NCBI RefSeq assembly: GCF_016864015.1 | Contig: NZ_CP045067.1 | Location: 3,420,001-3,484,000 of the forward strand | Length of the DNA: 64,000 bases | From: Lacinutrix sp. WUR7 | GTDB lineage: Bacteria > Bacteroidota > Bacteroidia > Flavobacteriales > Flavobacteriaceae | Direction of reading: 5' to 3' | Part shown: in pieces, positions 1-7,855 of the stretch | Position numbering within the stretch: the first letter of the stretch is position 1 | How the letters are laid out: each line of letters opens with the position of its first letter | Notes under the pieces: model-generated | Database searches by the model: none | Seen by the model: only the letters and a program-made list of their open reading frames with translations | What the model was told of the DNA's origin: nothing | Position numbers and translations under genes: made by a program

Positions 1-5
1 AACTT

Positions 6-827
6 ATGGCGACAGCGAGTAATAAAACAACTATACTAATTAACCAAGAATTGTCCATTCAAATAAGTTTGAATGGACTTTCTTTTTGTATACTACAATC
101 AGATACAAATACGATTTGTTATTTAAAGCATTTTGCTTTTAATCAAAAACACACACCATTTCAAGTATTAGATGAATTAAAGAAAATATTTAAAACGACA
201 ACAGAGCTACAAATCAATTTTAGCACGATACACGTTATTTATATTAACGAACTCTCTACTCTGGTACCAAAACCTTTATTTCATGAAGATGCCATTGCAG
301 ACTACTTAAAATTCAATTCTAAGATTCTGCAATCCGATTTTATTGCTCAGGATACTGTTGTGATAAATGATAGTATAAATGTTTATGTACCCTACATGAA
401 TATCAATAATTATTTATACGAAAGGTTTGGCACCTTTGCATACAAGCATTTTTCTACTATTTTATTGGAAGAAATTCTACAAACAGAAAAACAGGAACAA
501 GATCAAAAAATGTATGTACATGTGCATACCAATCACTTTGAAATTGTAGTCACCAATAAAGGAAAATTAATACTTTATAACACGTTTACCTTTACAACAA
601 AAGAAGATTTCATATATTACATTCTCTTTACAGCAGAACAATTACAACTTAATCCAGAAACCATAACATTGATCCTTCTAGGTGAAATTTTTGAAGGAGA
701 TGATTTATACACTATAGTATTTAAGTATATACGACATATACAATTTGGAAAACCAAATACAAATTACTTACTAGAAGTAGAACAACAAACAGCACATTCT
801 AATTATATTTTAAAGCATAGCTTTTAA
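6..827 (+). CDS. DUF3822 family protein
   Basis: A 273-residue protein with no signal peptide or membrane segment, and the general pattern of the Bacteroidetes DUF3822 family. That family is thought to have an actin/ASKHA-like fold and is of unknown biochemical function. It ends at the base where rsmD begins (the A of TAATG is shared), so the two are translationally coupled. This DUF3822-rsmD pairing is common in Flavobacteriia and hints at a role linked to ribosome assembly, which is inference only. The start ATG lies six bases from the window edge, so upstream signals cannot be judged. The family call comes from overall resemblance and the rsmD neighbour. Confidence 0.75.
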   Translation: MATASNKTTILINQELSIQISLNGLSFCILQSDTNTICYLKHFAFNQKHTPFQVLDELKKIFKTTTELQINFSTIHVIYINELSTLVPKPLFHEDAIADYLKFNSKILQSDFIAQDTVVINDSINVYVPYMNINNYLYERFGTFAYKHFSTILLEEILQTEKQEQDQKMYVHVHTNHFEIVVTNKGKLILYNTFTFTTKEDFIYYILFTAEQLQLNPETITLILLGEIFEGDDLYTIVFKYIRHIQFGKPNTNYLLEVEQQTAHSNYILKHSF

Positions 828-1375
828 TGCGAATAATCTCAGGTACATACAAAGGCAGAAGAATAACTGCACCAAAAAAATTACCCATTAGACCAACAAC
901 AGATATGGCTAAGGAATCTCTATTTAACATCTTAAATAACCAGTATTATTTTGATGCTGTATCTGTATTAGATTTATTTAGCGGAAGCGGTAATATAAGC
1001 TATGAGTTTGCCTCTAGAGGAACCACAGAAATTACTAGTGTAGACGCTCATTTTGGTTGTATTAAGTTTATAAACGAAACTGCCGAAGCTTTTGAGATGC
1101 AAATACAAACCATAAAAAGTGATGTATTTAAGTATTTAGAAAAAGCCACCACAAAGCATACTATTATTTTTGCCGATCCTCCTTATGACTTTCCTGTTGA
1201 AAAATTTTCTAAAATACCAGAATTAATTTTTCAGAATAACTTGCTAGAAGATGATGGTTTATTAATTATAGAGCACTCTAAACATACAGACATTTCCCAT
1301 TTAGAAAACTACTCGCATTCTAAAAGTTATGGTGGAAATATGTTTAGTTTTTTTGAATCCGCAAATAAGGAATAG
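827..1375 (+). CDS. rsmD: 16S rRNA (guanine(966)-N2)-methyltransferase RsmD
   Basis: A 182-residue cytoplasmic Rossmann-fold methyltransferase that methylates N2 of G966 in 16S rRNA using S-adenosylmethionine. The N-terminus MRIISGTYKGRRI is characteristic. The SAM-binding loop DLFSGSGNISYEFASRG lies near residues 49-65, and the catalytic DPPY of the N2-amino methylases is seen in FADPPYDFP near residue 116. Its length matches the family (about 180-200 residues). The start overlaps the last base of the upstream DUF3822 gene, so it is almost certainly cotranscribed with it. No clear hairpin follows the stop codon. Confidence 0.93.
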   Translation: MRIISGTYKGRRITAPKKLPIRPTTDMAKESLFNILNNQYYFDAVSVLDLFSGSGNISYEFASRGTTEITSVDAHFGCIKFINETAEAFEMQIQTIKSDVFKYLEKATTKHTIIFADPPYDFPVEKFSKIPELIFQNNLLEDDGLLIIEHSKHTDISHLENYSHSKSYGGNMFSFFESANKE

Positions 1376-1486
1376 CATTCTCACGTAATTATTCTCTTAC
1401 GTAATTATACTGAAATTCAATAGTTTACGTTTTTTGCATTAGCATTTTCACTATCTTTAAGTTGCTAATAATCAAACACATAAATT

Positions 1487-2014
1487 ATGAAAACTTTAAA
1501 ACTTTCAGTACTATTATTATGTCTTGTCATAAGTAGTCAACTATCCTTTTCACAAAGTGATTCCCCAAGATATAAAGATCTGGTTGTAGAGAATCCAGAA
1601 GCTGAAGAAGATATACAAGTGCTAAGCTCCTATGTTAATGCTTTAGTTAATAATAAAATGCTAGAAGCAGAAAACTTACTATCCGAAAAATATATTGGAT
1701 ATGGACCTGGTCCTAACGACTCAATTTCAAAACAAGGAACAATTAAAGCATGGACAGAAACACACCAAGTACGTAGCAATGAAAAAGTAGGCTTTGTATC
1801 CCAAACCTTTAGAGTTCTGCAAGGCGATTTACAAGGTGATTGGGTTTCACAATGGGGAACTTACAGTTTTACTCAAAACGGAAAACACGTGGAGCTTCCC
1901 TATCAATTAACAGCACGAGTAAGCGACGGAAAAATAAACAGAAGCAGAATATATTTTGATAATCTAACCATTGCTAATTCATTGGGATATAAAGTAATTC
2001 CTCCCAAGGAATAG
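1487..2014 (+). CDS. secreted NTF2-like (SnoaL-type) protein
   Basis: A 175-residue protein with a cleavable signal peptide (about residues 1-22, ending SQLSFSQ), so periplasmic or exported. The mature part has the length and pattern of the cone-shaped NTF2/SnoaL superfamily: an N-terminal helix with 'YVNALVNNKMLEAENLLSEKYIG', then strands ending in 'DNLTIANSLGY'. Such proteins bind small ligands or act as enzymes, but no catalytic residues can be assigned here. It is monocistronic: a 111-base gap separates it from rsmD. A possible -7 element TATCTTTA lies about 35 bases before the start. A hairpin follows the stop codon. Confidence 0.7.
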   Translation: MKTLKLSVLLLCLVISSQLSFSQSDSPRYKDLVVENPEAEEDIQVLSSYVNALVNNKMLEAENLLSEKYIGYGPGPNDSISKQGTIKAWTETHQVRSNEKVGFVSQTFRVLQGDLQGDWVSQWGTYSFTQNGKHVELPYQLTARVSDGKINRSRIYFDNLTIANSLGYKVIPPKE

Positions 2015-2036
2015 TTGATTTTATAGCAAAAAACAA

Positions 2037-2060
2037 TGCCCTTTACTCACGTAAAGGGCA
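2037..2060 (-). terminator. intrinsic terminator of rnpB
   Basis: A perfect 10-bp stem (tgccctttac / gtaaagggca) with a 4-base loop. Read on the minus strand it is followed by TTGTTTTTTG, so it terminates RNase P RNA. On the plus strand it may also stop transcripts of the NTF2-like gene, although there is no T-run on that side. Confidence 0.8.
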
Positions 2061-2069
2061 TGTTTGATT

Positions 2070-2385
2070 AAGTAAATCTATAAGCCGGATTTTGTATCCC
2101 GATACATCGGTACCCTTATCATTTATCTACGTGTATTGTTACCAATACACTTTAGCTGCCTACCCTCTAACATCGCGCGTGTACGCTCAAACATTAGTTT
2201 ACATGACATTGCACCACAAAGAGTTTACCTGGTTTCACTACAGCATTACCTGTACATACTTTCTGTTGCACTTTTCCTAGCCTCACGACTGGTGGCTGTT
2301 AACCACTTTGTTACACTATGGTGTCCGGACTTTCCTCCATCTGGATTGCTCCAAATAGCGATAAGGCGAAATACTTGCTGCAAAA
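2070..2385 (-). ncRNA. rnpB: RNase P RNA, catalytic subunit (bacterial class A)
   Basis: The minus strand carries the invariant elements of bacterial RNase P RNA in order. First comes GAGGAAAGTCCGGAC (CR-I, complement of about 2324-2338), then AGTGCAACAGAAAG in the middle, GGTAAACTC and its context, the GAGGGTAGGCAGCTAAAGTG segment, and the 3' ATCCGGCTTATAGATTTACT (complement of about 2071-2090). The RNA cleaves 5' leaders from tRNA precursors with the RnpA protein. The ends are approximate: the 3' end is set by the P1 strand just before the terminator, the 5' end by the matching AAGTA of P1. Two plus-strand open frames here are shadows of the RNA gene. Confidence 0.95.
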
Positions 2386-2567
2386 TTACAACAAACAATT
2401 TTATGTTTTTCAAGGAAAAGGTTTTTTATTTTGGAAGTTTTTCTATGTATCCATATTACTAAAATTAGGTGGTAACATCTTGTAATTTACTGGGTGGAAA
2501 CTTGGATTTAAATTTTTTATATAGGAATGCTATAAGTAAGATAATTCTAACTAAAAGTAAAGTTTGC

Positions 2568-2598
2568 TTGACTAATAGTATTATATTTCTTACATTTG
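2568..2598 (+). promoter_or_regulatory. Bacteroidetes-type promoter (TTG-N20-TACATTTG)
   Basis: The -33 element TTG at 2568-2570 (within TTTGCTTG) and a perfect TAnnTTTG -7 element, TACATTTG, at 2591-2598 are separated by 20 bases. This matches the known primary-sigma consensus of Flavobacterium/Bacteroides. It lies 22 bases before the start of the membrane protein gene and should drive the membrane protein/XRE pair. Confidence 0.65.
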
Positions 2599-2620
2599 GA
2601 AGGAATTCAATCCGAATATT

Positions 2621-3103
2621 ATGAAAATAAATTATTTGTTTCCGAATAAGTTCAAGAAAATTGGCTGGCTTATACTTATTCCTTCCGCTATTATTGGTTT
2701 AATAACGCTTATTTATGAGTATGAACCTTCCTTTTTAGACTTTAATGTTCCTGCAATTTTTGTGAATGAAATTTCATTTACAGATAGTAAACGACTTTTT
2801 GGAATGGTAAACAACAATATTCTTAATGAGATTCTTGGAGTTTTAATTATTGTTAGTTCCTTATTTGTGGCTTTTTCTAAAGAAAAATCAGAAGACGAAT
2901 ACATATCCAAAATCAGATTAGAGTCTTTAGTTTGGGCGGTGTATGTTAATTATGTAATTCTTCTAATTTCATTTATATTTATTTTCGACTTTTCCTTTTT
3001 ATGGGTTATGATATTCAATATGTTCACTGTTTTATTATTTTTCATAATCCGATTTAATTGGCAAATTTCTAAACTTAAAAAGTCAGCTCATTATGAAGAA
3101 TAG
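2621..3103 (+). CDS. small integral membrane protein, unknown function
   Basis: A 160-residue protein with four predicted membrane helices, near residues 12-30, 71-88, 105-124 and 127-145, and a basic C-terminus. No family is recognised with confidence. Its last 11 bases overlap the start of a small XRE-type regulator, an arrangement seen in many bacteria for DUF2178-like membrane protein/Cro-type regulator pairs. A strong Bacteroidetes promoter precedes it. Function is unknown. The pair probably forms a small self-regulated unit, perhaps acquired horizontally, since it lies next to a decayed gene. Confidence 0.65.
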   Translation: MKINYLFPNKFKKIGWLILIPSAIIGLITLIYEYEPSFLDFNVPAIFVNEISFTDSKRLFGMVNNNILNEILGVLIIVSSLFVAFSKEKSEDEYISKIRLESLVWAVYVNYVILLISFIFIFDFSFLWVMIFNMFTVLLFFIIRFNWQISKLKKSAHYEE

Positions 3104-3299
3104 TATTAAAGTAGAAAGAGCAAAAAAAAATATTACGCAAGCTGACTTAGCTAAATTAGCGAAAGTTAGTAGGCAAACAATTAATGCTATGGAATTAGGT
3201 AAATATGTTCCATCCACAGTTTTGGCTTTACGATTAGCTCAAATTTTTGAAGTCGAAATTAGTGAAATCTTTACTTTGGAAGATTCCGATTGGGATTAG
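3093..3299 (+). CDS. small Cro/XRE-type helix-turn-helix regulator
   Basis: A 68-residue protein made entirely of one HTH_3 domain. The helix-turn-helix reads ITQADLAKLAKVSRQTINAMELGKYVPS (about residues 13-40), followed by LALRLAQIFEVEISEIFTLE. This is the compact YozG/PyrR-like XRE class that usually represses its own operon. The start codon overlaps the end of the upstream membrane protein by 11 bases, so translation is coupled. Its target is not visible; autoregulation of the TACATTTG promoter upstream is the simplest guess. Confidence 0.88.
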   Translation: MKNSIKVERAKKNITQADLAKLAKVSRQTINAMELGKYVPSTVLALRLAQIFEVEISEIFTLEDSDWD

Positions 3300-3352
3300 G
3301 TTTATTGCTACCAACAGATTTCTATATGCATTAGCAGAAGTAGTTATTATTC

Positions 3353-3607
3353 CTATTGCTCACAAATAACAACTCTCCATTTATTATTATACAGTACGCG
3401 ACCATCATTTTGAATATGTGGTTTTATGGCTTCTGTCATTGTTTCATAAACTTTTTCAAAATCACTATTGTCAATAGCTTTGCCTGCTGGACCGGCAGAT
3501 AATAATCCTTTTAAAGCAATATGGGTATTCGGATAATCCCAAATAGATGCTATATCATTATTAGCAATTATTTTTAAACCAATTCCTTCTATAATTTTTT
3601 CTAATAG
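3353..3607 (-). pseudogene. C-terminal remnant of a SAM-dependent methyltransferase-like gene
   Basis: The minus strand holds an open frame of 84 codons with no start codon, opened by an in-frame TAG at 3608-3610 and ending at TAG 3353-3355. Its translation includes IWDYPNTHIALKGLLSAGP, DNSDFEKVYETMTEAIKP and NNKWRVVI, which resembles the C-terminal part of class I methyltransferases of the UbiE/BioC kind. The N-terminal SAM-binding half is absent, and upstream sequence to 3787 shows no continuation. It is therefore read as a decayed gene fragment. The family assignment comes from memory of related proteins and is moderate. The rest of 3300-3787 holds an imperfect inverted repeat (AAGCACAA / TTGTGCTT, about 3725-3764) and nothing else recognised. 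Confidence 0.6.
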
Positions 3608-3787
3608 CTACTAACGCACTTTTTTAATTTATAAAACGTTTAGGTATAAGCATCAATGGTTTTGTGTGCGAGGATTTGCTGAAGGAAAATTAGAAGTAAG
3701 CAAATAAAGCAACTCATATTGGTTAAGCACAAAATAGTAATTATTTTTATATGCTGTTGTGCTTTCGTTATTTTTTATAACTTAAGA

Positions 3788-4540
3788 TTATTTTTTTTCT
3801 TCTTCAAGTAATCCAATAACTTCTGTCATTCCATTGCTTATTCTATTCATATAATTAATCCTTACAACTTTCATCTGTAAAGAATTATTTAACGTGGCAA
3901 ACGTAGAAGGACGTGCAAGGATTTCCAAAAATTCTTTTTCAGTTAATCTAAATCTTTCAGGTATCATTTCATTAGGCGTAGATAAAATTTCGCTTAATCC
4001 TATTTCTTTTCTTAGTTCCCAGTCAGAACCATTATAATACATATCATTACTAATTTTACGGTGAATGGATCCACCAATGTCGGCAGACATTATCTCAGCG
4101 TAAAGTATTAGTACTTTCTTATTATTAATCATACTAAGCCTGCCTGACGATTTTGAATCTTCATAAATTGGTAAATTGAGATCATAAGGAATACCATATG
4201 TTATAAAATCTCCAAGTTTTTTCAGTGAATCTATTTGAATTGTAAATTCTTTAGATCCAATATGTTTTAAATACAATTGACCATCTGCAATTAGAGAATC
4301 ACCAAGGGCAATAGCATCATTTATTATAACCCTCGATGATTGTAATTCTACAATTAAGTCTTCAATTAATTGCTGTTTAATTATCTCATTTTTCCTTGAT
4401 TCATTCCAATTATTTAAACTCAGCGCAATTAAAATTCCAATAACGACCAAAACAATTTCTCCAATAGCATACTTTAAATACTTTCCAGCGTTATTTTTTT
4501 CCATAAGGTCGTAGCGTATTTTTCTAAAGAATTTTATCAT
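3788..4540 (-). CDS. DUF6090 family membrane-anchored protein
   Basis: A 250-residue protein with the diagnostic N-terminus of the flavobacterial DUF6090 family: MIKFFRKIRYDLMEKN, then KYAIGEIVLVVIGILIALSLNNWNE containing the only membrane helix (about residues 24-44). The rest is predicted helical and would lie outside the cytoplasmic membrane, with a DLIVELQSSR motif after the helix. Function is unknown for the family, which is often expanded in these genomes. It stands alone on the minus strand, next to a decayed gene. No promoter is evident. Confidence 0.85.
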   Translation of the reverse strand: MIKFFRKIRYDLMEKNNAGKYLKYAIGEIVLVVIGILIALSLNNWNESRKNEIIKQQLIEDLIVELQSSRVIINDAIALGDSLIADGQLYLKHIGSKEFTIQIDSLKKLGDFITYGIPYDLNLPIYEDSKSSGRLSMINNKKVLILYAEIMSADIGGSIHRKISNDMYYNGSDWELRKEIGLSEILSTPNEMIPERFRLTEKEFLEILARPSTFATLNNSLQMKVVRINYMNRISNGMTEVIGLLEEEKK

Positions 4541-4863
4541 TGGTTAGCGGTTTCTGGTAATGAAGCACAACTCGTTATATCCAACATTTTTTTATCCATA
4601 TCCTCAAAACAAATCAGCATATGATGATTTTTTTGTTGTAGTTATCCCATAAATATAACCATTTTTTAAAACAACAAATCTATACATGCACGAGTAGATT
4701 CTATTTAATATATGCTTTGATTTTAAGATACGTTATCCTACACAAAGCTAATTCCCAAAAAGATAGCATAAAGACAATCTATTAAGTCCTTATCTCACCT
4801 CCTTTTTGTTAATAACTCCTATTAAATTTTAAGTCTAAAACCCACAATTCTAATTGTAATTTT
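4541..4863. other. intergenic region between DUF6090 gene and dnaX
   Basis: About 320 AT-rich bases between divergent genes. No open frame, RNA motif or convincing repeat was seen, apart from the dnaX promoter element that follows. Confidence 0.5.
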
Positions 4864-4871
4864 TAACTTTG
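4864..4871 (+). promoter_or_regulatory. probable -7 element of the dnaX promoter
   Basis: TAACTTTG matches the Bacteroidetes TAnnTTTG -7 consensus exactly and lies 52 bases before the dnaX TTG start. No TTG is found at the usual 19-21 bases upstream, so the promoter is only partly supported. Confidence 0.35.
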
Positions 4872-4922
4872 TTATTCTATTTATTAACTAGCATTTTCAG
4901 ATGCTAAAACAATTAAGTTACC

Positions 4923-6626
4923 TTGGAACACTTTGTAGTATCGGCTAGAAAATACAGACCCCAAACATTTAAAGATGTTGTGGGTCAGCAGGCTATTACA
5001 AACACCTTACTTAATGCAATAGAAAACAATCATCTAGCCCAAGCATTATTATTTACAGGTCCTCGTGGTGTTGGTAAAACAACCTGTGCACGTATTCTTG
5101 CTAAAATGATTAATAGCGATGGTACCGAAAAACCAGATGAAGATTTTGCTTTTAATATTTTTGAATTAGATGCAGCTTCTAACAACTCTGTAGATGATAT
5201 TAGAAGTTTAACAGATCAAGTTCGTATTCCGCCACAAGTTGGTAAATACAAAGTATATATTATTGATGAGGTACACATGTTATCTCAAGCAGCTTTTAAT
5301 GCTTTTTTAAAGACTTTAGAAGAGCCACCAAAGCATTGTATATTTATTCTTGCAACTACCGAAAAGCATAAGATTATACCAACTATCTTATCGCGTTGTC
5401 AGATTTTCGATTTTAAGAGAATTACAGTTAAAGACGCTAAAGGATATTTAAAATACATTGCTAAAGAACAAGGTGTAGAAGCTGAAGATGATGCACTTCA
5501 TATTATTGCTCAAAAAGCAGATGGAGCCATGCGTGATGCACTTTCTATTTTTGATAGAGTGGTTAGTTTTTCTGGTAAAAACTTAACGCGTCAAGCAGTA
5601 ACCGAAAACTTAAATGTTTTAGATTACGAAACGTATTTTACGAGTACCGACTTTATTTTAGAAAACAAAATTCCAGAATTATTAGTGCAGTTTAACACTA
5701 CGCTATCTAAAGGTTTTGATGGGCATCATTATATTGCAGGACTAGCAAGTCACTTTAGAGATTTAATGGTTTGTAAACATGAACAAACAATAGAGCTTCT
5801 AGAAGTTGGTGAACAAACCAAAGCAAAGTATTTAGCCCAAAGTAAAAAAGCCTCGCAAAGCTTTCTGTTAAAAGGAATAGAACTCGCTAATGATTGCGAC
5901 TTAAAATATAAAACTAGTAAGAATCAGCGACTACTCGTCGAACTAACTCTAATGCAGCTTGCCTCTATCACTTTTGATGGAGAAAAAAAAAATAGCAAAA
6001 ACTACATAATTCCTGCTTCCTACTTTGCTAAAAAAGGAATAACACCAATTCCTGTACAAAGACCTAAAGCGGAAGAAAAAAGTATTCCGAAGAAAGCAGA
6101 GACAGCACCACAAGCTGTTGCTACAAATACCGAAAAAGCACCAAGCATTCTTTTAAATAAACAGAAAAATAGGGCTTCCGGACTTTCTTTAAAAAGTATT
6201 CGACTAAAAAAAGAACACCAAATTAAACAAATGGATGTTGTTCTTGATGAAGAAGACTTACCATCTGATGCGTTTACAGAAGAAGCTGCTCTTGAAGCTT
6301 GGTATGCTTTTGTTAAGAAAATAGAAGCAGAAGGACAGTATAATTTAGCTTCCATTTTATCAATAGACAAACCAAAAATTTCGGGAACCACCATACATGT
6401 AGAATACCCAAATGCTACTAACAAGGTGGAAATAGAGCGTCAGCAATATCCTTTATTAGGTTTTATTCGAAAACAACTGAATAATTATGACATTAATTTA
6501 TCGGTTACCGTAAACGAACAATTGGAGAAAAAATACGCCTATACCAACCAGGATAAGTTTGAGAAATTAATGGAGAAAAATGCCAATATAGAATTACTCC
6601 GAAAAACTTTCGACTTAGATGTTTAG
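4923..6626 (+). CDS. dnaX: DNA polymerase III subunit gamma/tau
   Basis: A 567-residue clamp-loader ATPase that loads the beta clamp at replication forks. The N-terminus SARKYRPQTFKDVVGQ is typical. Walker A is GPRGVGKTT (about residues 46-54), Walker B is YIIDEVHMLS (about 116-125), sensor 1 is ATTEKHK, and the arginine-finger region is SRCQIFDFKRI. Unlike E. coli DnaX, the zinc-binding cysteine cluster after Walker A is missing: the segment reads KMINSDGTEKPDEDFAFNIFELDA. The C-terminal half (about residues 360-567) is the tau-like extension. Translation must begin at TTG 4923, because an in-frame TAA sits at 4914-4916 and the next in-frame ATG (Met57) would remove the Walker A motif. The 3' end overlaps the next gene by 8 bases. 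Confidence 0.96.
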   Translation: MEHFVVSARKYRPQTFKDVVGQQAITNTLLNAIENNHLAQALLFTGPRGVGKTTCARILAKMINSDGTEKPDEDFAFNIFELDAASNNSVDDIRSLTDQVRIPPQVGKYKVYIIDEVHMLSQAAFNAFLKTLEEPPKHCIFILATTEKHKIIPTILSRCQIFDFKRITVKDAKGYLKYIAKEQGVEAEDDALHIIAQKADGAMRDALSIFDRVVSFSGKNLTRQAVTENLNVLDYETYFTSTDFILENKIPELLVQFNTTLSKGFDGHHYIAGLASHFRDLMVCKHEQTIELLEVGEQTKAKYLAQSKKASQSFLLKGIELANDCDLKYKTSKNQRLLVELTLMQLASITFDGEKKNSKNYIIPASYFAKKGITPIPVQRPKAEEKSIPKKAETAPQAVATNTEKAPSILLNKQKNRASGLSLKSIRLKKEHQIKQMDVVLDEEDLPSDAFTEEAALEAWYAFVKKIEAEGQYNLASILSIDKPKISGTTIHVEYPNATNKVEIERQQYPLLGFIRKQLNNYDINLSVTVNEQLEKKYAYTNQDKFEKLMEKNANIELLRKTFDLDV

Positions 6627-7197
6627 TTTTAAAAAACACCTTCCACTACTCTTTTTACTCCTTGCAATTGCACTTTCTAGTTGCGATGGACGAGATAAAA
6701 AGCATCGCACTACACAGCAAGATTTAATAGAAAATAAAGCATTAGATACTTTTAGTGATGTTGTTACATATTTTCCTGAAAAATATACACAAGTAGTTAC
6801 AGACACTATTTTAAGCAATGGATTTGAAGTAAAGATTAACACTTCTACAGATATGAAAAACAGTGTTCTTAACGCTTTTAAAGTAGACACTACAAATCAT
6901 AAACATTATTATAGAGATTTAATTTCTAAAATTGAGGTATCCAAAAACGGACAAATTATTTTATCTGAAGTTATTGGCAAACCATTCTTTTTAAAATTTG
7001 ACAATACATTAGAAGATTATTTTAAAATTTCTAATTTAACAGGTGTTTGGCTAGATGAAAAAAGTGCGCTTACCAAAGATGAAATTTTCATTTATATACT
7101 ATTTAATAAACCAGAAACAGATTACTCCTATTTATATAAAATGATTATTAATAATCAAGGAGAATATTCCATTAAAGAAATTGAAGAAGTAGACTAA
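6619..7197 (+). CDS. lipoprotein of unknown function (possibly DUF4738-like)
   Basis: A 192-residue protein with a lipoprotein signal: hydrophobic segment LLFLLLAIALSSC with the lipobox cysteine near residue 22, followed by DGRDKK. The mature part is mostly beta/charged, with 'VTYFPEKYTQVVTDTILSNGFEVKIN' and a C-terminal segment 'YLYKMIINNQGEYSIKEIEE'. This recalls DUF4738 proteins of Bacteroidetes, but the assignment is tentative. It starts inside the end of dnaX (8-base overlap) and stops one base before miaE, so the three genes form an operon. There is no obvious functional link to replication. Confidence 0.65.
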   Translation: MFSFKKHLPLLFLLLAIALSSCDGRDKKHRTTQQDLIENKALDTFSDVVTYFPEKYTQVVTDTILSNGFEVKINTSTDMKNSVLNAFKVDTTNHKHYYRDLISKIEVSKNGQIILSEVIGKPFFLKFDNTLEDYFKISNLTGVWLDEKSALTKDEIFIYILFNKPETDYSYLYKMIINNQGEYSIKEIEEVD

Positions 7198-7198
7198 T

Positions 7199-7780
7199 AT
7201 GCTAGGATTAAAACTACCAACAGATCCACGTTGGGTAAATATTGTAGAAAAGAATATAGAAGATATTCTTACAGATCATGCCTTTTGTGAGCAAAAAGCA
7301 ACAAGTACGGCAATTTCATTAATTGTAAGTTTTCCAGAATATACCGATTTGGTTCAGGAAATGGTGGCTTTGGTTAAAGAAGAAATTAGCCATTTTAAAA
7401 TGGTACATGATATCATTCTTGAAAAAGGCTGGATACTTGGTAGAGATAGAAAGGACGAATACGTAATTGCCCTTTTAAAGTTCTTTCCTAAAGGCGGAAG
7501 CAGAACGACACAATTGGTACATAGACTGCTTTATGCAGCTTTAATTGAAGCACGAAGCTGTGAGCGTTTTAGATTATTATCGGAAGAATTAGAAGATAAG
7601 AAACTAGCTCTTTTTTACAAAAACTTAATGGTTAGTGAAGCCAATCATTATACCATGTTTTTGGGCTTTGCAAGACAATATGGTGACCGAAAAGAAGTAG
7701 ATGAAAAATGGCAAGGCTTACTAGATTACGAAGCTGAAATCATGAAAGATTTAAGTAAAAGCGAAAGCATACACGGTTAA
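7199..7780 (+). CDS. miaE: tRNA-(ms2io6A)-hydroxylase MiaE
   Basis: A 193-residue ferritin-like di-iron monooxygenase that hydroxylates the isopentenyl group of ms2i6A37 in tRNA. The paired E...ExxH ligands of the four-helix bundle are visible: an early Glu in DHAFCEQKA, then EEISHFKMVH (about residues 62-71), then EARSCERFR (about 121-129) and SEANHYTMF (about 150-158). Length matches the family, and the N-terminus LGLKLPTDPRWV is characteristic. It begins one base after the upstream lipoprotein stop and is the last gene of the dnaX operon. A hairpin terminator follows. Confidence 0.93.
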   Translation: MLGLKLPTDPRWVNIVEKNIEDILTDHAFCEQKATSTAISLIVSFPEYTDLVQEMVALVKEEISHFKMVHDIILEKGWILGRDRKDEYVIALLKFFPKGGSRTTQLVHRLLYAALIEARSCERFRLLSEELEDKKLALFYKNLMVSEANHYTMFLGFARQYGDRKEVDEKWQGLLDYEAEIMKDLSKSESIHG

Positions 7781-7808
7781 ACATTTATAAAATAGATGGA
7801 AATAAAAA

Positions 7809-7834
7809 AGCCTTCAAGAATAATCTTGAAGGCT
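7809..7834. terminator. bidirectional intrinsic terminator
   Basis: An 11-bp perfect stem (agccttcaaga / tcttgaaggct) with loop ATAA, flanked by an A-run on the left and TTTTT on the right. It lies between the convergent miaE and outer-membrane barrel genes and serves both. Confidence 0.88.
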
Positions 7835-7855
7835 TTTTATATGGTGTAATTGTAC

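Noticed and set aside
2092-2462. Two plus-strand open frames of 62 and 108 codons
   Set aside because: They lie over the RNase P RNA gene on the other strand and their translations show no protein-like conservation.
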